Source: Fragilariopsis cylindrus CCMP1102 (taxonomy: Eukaryota; Bacillariophyta; Bacillariophyceae; Bacillariales; Bacillariaceae). From it: a stretch of DNA of 64,000 nt. The notes below the pieces were generated by a model, which was given only the letters and a program-made list of their open reading frames with translations, was not told where the DNA came from and made no database searches. Each line of letters begins with the position of its first letter. Within the stretch, counting starts at the first letter, position 1. The translations under genes and the position numbers were made by a program. Shown here piece by piece: positions 59,328 to 64,000 of the stretch. The stretch is from the NCBI GenBank assembly GCA_900095095.1, contig FMBT01000340.1:124001-188000 (forward strand), given 5' to 3'.

Positions 59328-60699
59328 ATGTTAGCCGCGGATAAACTTCAGCTGCAAAGCGCTTTGAAGCAACAAGCTACTGCTTTAAAGGAAAAAGAAT
59401 TTAATTTACATGTTTCCAATATGAGTAAGTGAGTCTTAAGTCTAATATAATCATCATTCGTCATTCTTTACTCGAACGTCACGTCCGTTTTTTATTGATT
59501 GGATTTTGGAAAGAAAAAAAAAACAAGTATTACTGTTCTATATATTTATTGTACGTTCCGTTCCTTCCTATGGTTGCATGTCATCCTCTCATTAGAACTC
59601 TTTCCCTTTTATTATGTGGCGTTTGGTGCGGCTATTATAACTAACATTTGACTAACTTGTACTGCAGATACTGTTGGGACAATAGCAGCGGTGTTAGCAG
59701 GATTAGATATCACGATGTTTATAGAATTCAATCCAGCAGAAAATATCGCCTGGGTACGTAATTGTAATTTTTCCTGTTCTGTCCTATCTTGTTTTGTTTT
59801 GTTTTGTTGTATTTTTTTCGTGTAATTCACCAATTGACGTGCAATGCAAAATACAATTCATCCAGTTTTTCTAATCATCATCGATGAATCAATCAATCAA
59901 TCCAATCCAATCCAATCCAATCCAATCAAAAATCATGTACTGTATGTAGGGAGATGAAAATATGGTGTTGGTAGCGAGAATCCTGAAATTTTTCTATTAC
60001 ATAACAATCGTGTCCGCTTTTTGTGCGAATATGATCGTGGTCAGTCAAACCACGACATTGTCCGTCCTCGGTGCGGGGATGGCCTTACGTGGACCCGATG
60101 GCTCCATGATGACCGCGACTGATGGTATTTACGACGAACGTAGTTCTGTCTTTAATACCTTCGGTGTAGGGTTAGCCTGTACGGTCGGTAGTGTCGTGAT
60201 ATGTGTCTGGTTATTATTAGCATGGGAAGCAGCTATTTGTTGTATGATATTAGTTTTATATACCTGTCGTACCATTTGGTGCAATTATCAACGAGTGAAA
60301 CAACGATTTGATTTTGATGAAAATGAAACAGTCGACTTTCGTGATATAATGGAAGGTCCTGCAAACATTCAAGCCGTATATAACAATTATAATTATAATA
60401 GATCAAACTCGTCTGGTAGTAAAAACAGAAACAACAACAAGAACAATAACAGCAATAACGGGTATAATAATAATAATAATTATAATAATAATCGTCATCA
60501 ACGACGTCACAATAATAAGAATAACAATAATAATTCGACACAATCTTCTCAATCCTCCACGGAAATTGACAATGGAGGGGTAGACGTAGACGAAATTGAT
60601 TATGATAGCGACGATGATTGGAGTGCTACTGATTGGAAACAACAGTCACAACGACGAAATGAAAATGGTGTTGTTAAAAAGAGAATACAAACAGTATAA
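59328..60699 (+). CDS. Four-TM membrane protein, Orai-like calcium channel candidate (three exons)
   Basis: Exons are 59328-59424, 59668-59753 and 59950-60699, joined by GTAAGT...GCAG and GTACGT...GTAG introns; the product is about 310 residues. A helical N-terminus (KLQLQSALKQQATALKEKEF) leads into a first membrane segment, residues about 34-53, ending with MFIEF; Glu52 could match the pore glutamate of Orai proteins, whose TM1 follows the same order. Segments at about 74-95 and two more between about 120 and 165 complete four. The tail is hydrophilic, Asn-rich and acidic. Orai channels, the store-operated Ca2+ entry pores, occur in algae and lower plants, but my match rests on layout and the TM1 pattern only. 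It could be another four-TM family. Confidence 0.6.
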
Positions 60700-61765
60700 T
60701 AACATATATCATACAGTAACTCATATCATTAACTCATAATGCTAACTTACGATGAAAATTATATATATATATTTTTTTTTCTCCTAACTTTCGATTTACT
60801 GAAGTAGTTATAGTAGTAAGAATATTCTCACAAAAAAAAGGTCGGTTGACTTTTACTTCAGTTAGTCCCCCAAGCAGCTGCCCAATTATCATTTTGAACA
60901 AACGACGAGAAGACTACACCTTAAGCGGTATGTACTGTATAAGGTGCGATACGATACTTATTGCTTCTTGGATTACACATAACTCCAACATGCATTGGTC
61001 GCACACGCACCACTTATACCATTTACAACCTGAAATAAATAACCCTCTAGCTAGCTGTTACATAGTCTACATAGTCTACTACATAGTATAAACAAGAGTG
61101 TCAAGCTAAAAAGGACCTGTGTGTTAGTTCGACAGAGTGAACATTTTAACTATTCGTCTATTCTAAACCATCGCTGATTATTTATTGGATTATTATTATT
61201 TTATGTCATTATACCAGTCGAATTTTGTTCCCTCTCCCACACAACATCGTTCTAAAATCAATAGGATTGAAGACAGTACAGAGTGGGCAACAAATGAAAA
61301 GAACCTTCTTTCAGTTGTCAGCAAACTTGGCTCAATGACAAATAAATAATATCTAAATGTTACATCTCCATTGCTTTGTTTGTTCTACTGTAGTAAGTTA
61401 CTGTACTTCGAGTAGTCCTACTATATAAGCAAGTATTAGTATAGTTTTTTATTTATTTAGGCAGTTTACGCTCCAGCCACGATTCAGGGCGGAATCACGA
61501 CTCACAACATCGGTTTCTCCGTGTCTCATTTTTTGTTTTTTCAAATTTATTTAGAAATGTGATTGAAAAAGTATGGAAAAAAAACTGTTTTTATCAATCG
61601 TATGAAATCTTGCTTTCTACCGTACTCTTCCATCACAATACGTCGTACAAGTAGCTGTCTATATCAATTCAAATAGAGACGGTGTCTGGTTGTTGGTTAT
61701 CTACGTATAACTGCAATAATTCTTCTTTAGTCCTCTCCTTTATTATTAGGAATAATCCATGTGTC
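60700..61765. other. Intergenic region, no supported gene
   Basis: AT-rich. Contains CTAGCTAGCTG at 61048-61058, ACATAGTCTACATAGTCTACTACATAGT at 61061-61088 and TACTGTA words at 60934 and 61386. The open frame at 60846-61091 shows no domain. Confidence 0.45.
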
Positions 61766-62809
61766 ATGATGACGACGAAGAAGAAGACAATCCCCACCTG
61801 CTGCGTATGCGGAATAAGAACGAGTATCAATGATGAGGTTTTTTTTAACCTGTTCGATTGCTGTTGCTCATTTCTTGGACTTGAATTATCGACTAGTATC
61901 TCCCTATTATTTACTGATGAAGAGAAAGATGCAGATGTTGTATCTTGTCGACATCCCGCCGCTGGTGGTAACAACTTCGCTACTGACCCTGTAGACGATG
62001 ATAATTATGATGATGATGATGTTGATGTTGCTAAGGACTACTATATTACTACGACTACTTGTGCGACACTGATGGAAGATGAATCATTAACTATTGTAGA
62101 CGACCCCCTAGATGACGACGATCCACAGACATACGACAGTAACGACTACAACGGTAATGGTTATTATGGCAATGGTAACGGCAAGAATGGTGAAGAAGTC
62201 ACGAAGACAACGAATTATACTACAGGTATATTATTATCTATCCTTTTGAACCGCAACTGCAACTACAACTGCAACGACAATTACAGTAACAGTAACAATA
62301 ACAACAGTAGTGGCGAAGAAGACATGCAGACAACGAATACTACAGGTAGTACATCTTCGATCCTTTTGTTGTTAGAGACTATTATGATGAAAGACGAAGA
62401 AAGTATCACACAACAAGATGATGATGATTATGATGATGATGAGGATAACGAAACTTTTCCAAAGACATTGAATGCTACTATTGCGTCGTCTGCGTGGACA
62501 TCGAAGTTGCCATCTTCGCTAGATGATACAAAGACGACGCAGCAGGATGACGAATTATTAGAAGATAATATTATAGGAAAAAGAAGAAAAGGTAGAAAGT
62601 CGGATAACAAATCATTATTACTAGTATCGGCTGCTGCTCGTGACTTTTTACTGTTAGATGAAAATAATAGTAATACTAATAATAAGTATAATGCTGATGG
62701 AATCCCATCACTGGTGAATGCTGCAAATAATGATAATAATTATGAGGATGATGATCCATCTATAGTAACATTCAACTCTATAGAAGAAGGAATACCATTT
62801 CTTTGGTGA
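61766..62809 (+). CDS. Acidic low-complexity hypothetical protein
   Basis: An unrecognised protein of about 347 residues from the first ATG at 61766. Near the N-terminus is a Cys-rich block, CCVCGIRTSINDEVFFNLFDC, which could bind zinc. The rest is Asp/Asn/Thr-rich with few hydrophobic stretches. An internal duplication is visible: GEEVTKTTNYTTGILLSILL and SGEEDMQTTNTTGSTSSILLLL, at about residues 142-161 and 185-206. A KRRKGRK cluster near residue 272 could be a nuclear localisation signal. Low complexity makes reality uncertain, but the frame is long and repeats are coding-phase. Confidence 0.45.
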   Translation: MMTTKKKTIPTCCVCGIRTSINDEVFFNLFDCCCSFLGLELSTSISLLFTDEEKDADVVSCRHPAAGGNNFATDPVDDDNYDDDDVDVAKDYYITTTTCATLMEDESLTIVDDPLDDDDPQTYDSNDYNGNGYYGNGNGKNGEEVTKTTNYTTGILLSILLNRNCNYNCNDNYSNSNNNNSSGEEDMQTTNTTGSTSSILLLLETIMMKDEESITQQDDDDYDDDEDNETFPKTLNATIASSAWTSKLPSSLDDTKTTQQDDELLEDNIIGKRRKGRKSDNKSLLLVSAAARDFLLLDENNSNTNNKYNADGIPSLVNAANNDNNYEDDDPSIVTFNSIEEGIPFLW

Positions 62810-63595
62810 TAATGATGATGTCGATGATGATCGCGTGATGACAACAATAAAGTTGGACATAAACTTTCTGCTAAAGATAATGTGTTGATCATTAGTATTA
62901 CCAAGTCACTTGATATTACTGCAACAACAACAATTTGTACAGAGGAAGAGGAGTATTGTTATCATTATGATGACAGCATCCATAATAATAATAATAATTA
63001 TAGTAGTAACGTTCCATTTGATGAACCACAATAAAGCAATAATAATAGTGTATCTCCCGCTACTGGACATGCATGCATGCATAGGCACATCCTACAAATG
63101 CTAGTACGAAACTTATATGCCGATTGAAGAAATATTGATTACACAATAGAATAAAGCGTAGTTGAATTTTAAAGTAACTTACGAAAGCTAATATAGATAC
63201 TATTCTAGGAAAATTGAAGTGCGTTGAAGCTTTCATTATTTTATTTAACGTAATTTTTCTCTATAATAATATATATATGTAAGTTCTATGAACAGGATCT
63301 TCGTCGTCACTGTATTATGTATGATTGATATATCGTCATATGCATGTAAATTTGTGCACTATGTCTCTCTGGATTTTTATATTTTTTAAAACGAGGGAAC
63401 TGCTTTCCTAGCATATAACACTAAATCAATACTTCACATACTGACTGTGTATTTGTTTGTCCTGGTAGTAGAAAATTCTCGCAAGAGACTTGTTCAATTC
63501 AGAAAAGAGTTATCCAATGTAGTAGTAGTAGCAACCTCAAGATAGGTTCTACACAAGTGGCGATTATATCGGTATTATTAGTTATGGAATTGGAA
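62810..63595. other. Intergenic region, no supported gene
   Basis: GATGATGATG and ATAATAATAATA runs, and (ATGC)n at about 63069-63081. Open frames here are by-products of the repeats. Confidence 0.45.
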
Positions 63596-64000
63596 TTAAT
63601 TCCCACCATTTCTATTTTGTTGGTTACCATTATTCCATTGCTGGTTACCATTATTCTTCCATTGCTGGTTATTATTACTCCATGGATAAAGGACCGTAGG
63701 AGCATACGTCGTCGTCGGCATCCATGTGGTTGGTGAATGAGTAGGCCACAGTCTTTTGGTAGGATAGGGGGTAGTAGGAACCGGTGTGACTGTTGGAGTT
63801 TCTACTCGTGCTGCTTCTAATTTATATATACCATGCTCCCACGGATAAAAATCTGTCGGACGATAGGTATTCGTTGGCAACCATGTCGTTGGGCTGAACG
63901 TTTGGAATACAGGAGATGGAACGTACGGTGTAGTGGGAGTACTAGTAGGAGTACCAGTACTATCAGAAGGTGCCTTGGTAGTCGGCTTCTTCGTGGGTTT
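63596..64000 (-). CDS. Thr/Pro-rich repeat protein, 3' part only
   Basis: The frame runs off the right edge, so only the C-terminal 134 residues are present. Two related units occur: TTWLPTNTYRPTDFYPW and TTWMPTTTYAPTVLYPW, each preceded by a Thr/Pro-rich spacer with a PTK or KPT motif. The C-terminus is Asn/Gln/Trp-rich (NNNQQWKNNGNQQ). Such Thr/Pro-rich repeats suggest a secreted, heavily O-glycosylated cell-wall or adhesive protein, but the signal peptide would lie outside the window. Function is inference. Confidence 0.6.
   Translation of the reverse strand, partial: KPTKKPTTKAPSDSTGTPTSTPTTPYVPSPVFQTFSPTTWLPTNTYRPTDFYPWEHGIYKLEAARVETPTVTPVPTTPYPTKRLWPTHSPTTWMPTTTYAPTVLYPWSNNNQQWKNNGNQQWNNGNQQNRNGGN

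Noticed and set aside
60233-60642. Tyr- and Ile-rich minus-strand frames
   Set aside because: Opposite strand of the Asn-rich tail of the Orai-like gene.
1-64000. tRNA or rRNA genes
   Set aside because: I scanned by eye for the T-arm GGTTCGAATCC and cloverleaf-like stems and for conserved rRNA words and saw none; a tRNAscan run would settle it.

Overview
The window looks like nuclear DNA of a diatom, probably a pennate one. Its AT-rich intergenic DNA, short GT-AG introns, signal peptides ending in a Phe at the cleavage point (the diatom plastid-import pattern), a DUF6824-type 'DVLCGRG' protein and diatom-style ankyrin proteins all point that way. It also carries a Ty1/copia element of the diatom CoDi type. 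I cannot name the species.

Layout. 1-6.9 kb is repeat-rich with one small gene: a foldback/MITE-like element at the left edge, a 32-bp tandem repeat and a short array of a ~189-bp satellite. 6.9-16.4 kb holds a DUF6824 protein, a Borealin homologue with one intron, a diatom ankyrin-type protein and a patatin-like lipase. 17.1-18.0 kb is a second, inverted array of the same satellite. 18.76-28.26 kb is a nearly complete copia LTR retrotransposon on the minus strand. 30-64 kb is gene-dense: a Gln/Asn-rich protein, an endonuclease/exonuclease/phosphatase-fold protein, a SnoaL-like + C2H2 protein, a four-TM protein, NAC-alpha, ASF1, a plastid SET-domain methyltransferase, an ankyrin/coiled-coil protein, a plastid DUF1415 protein, an LDH2-family dehydrogenase, eIF2-beta, a DNL zinc-finger protein, a HIT protein, a SHOCT membrane protein, an Orai-like channel candidate, an acidic low-complexity protein and the 3' end of a Thr/Pro-rich repeat protein. 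Two copies of a Stowaway-like MITE lie at 31.6 and 42.5 kb in opposite orientation.

Genes. There are no operons; neighbours are not functionally linked, but several products (SET methyltransferase, DUF1415, DNL zinc finger, perhaps HIT and the first gene) seem sent to the plastid, while Borealin, ASF1, NAC-alpha and eIF2-beta are core nuclear or cytosolic machinery. NAC-alpha and ASF1 both have tiny first exons (9 and 27 nt).

Quality warning. At least seven conserved host genes change reading frame, mostly by one base inside or next to a homopolymer or microsatellite, with domain motifs continuing in the new frame. This pattern is more like consensus errors in a long-read or pyrosequencing assembly than true decay, and it affects every coordinate-based translation here.
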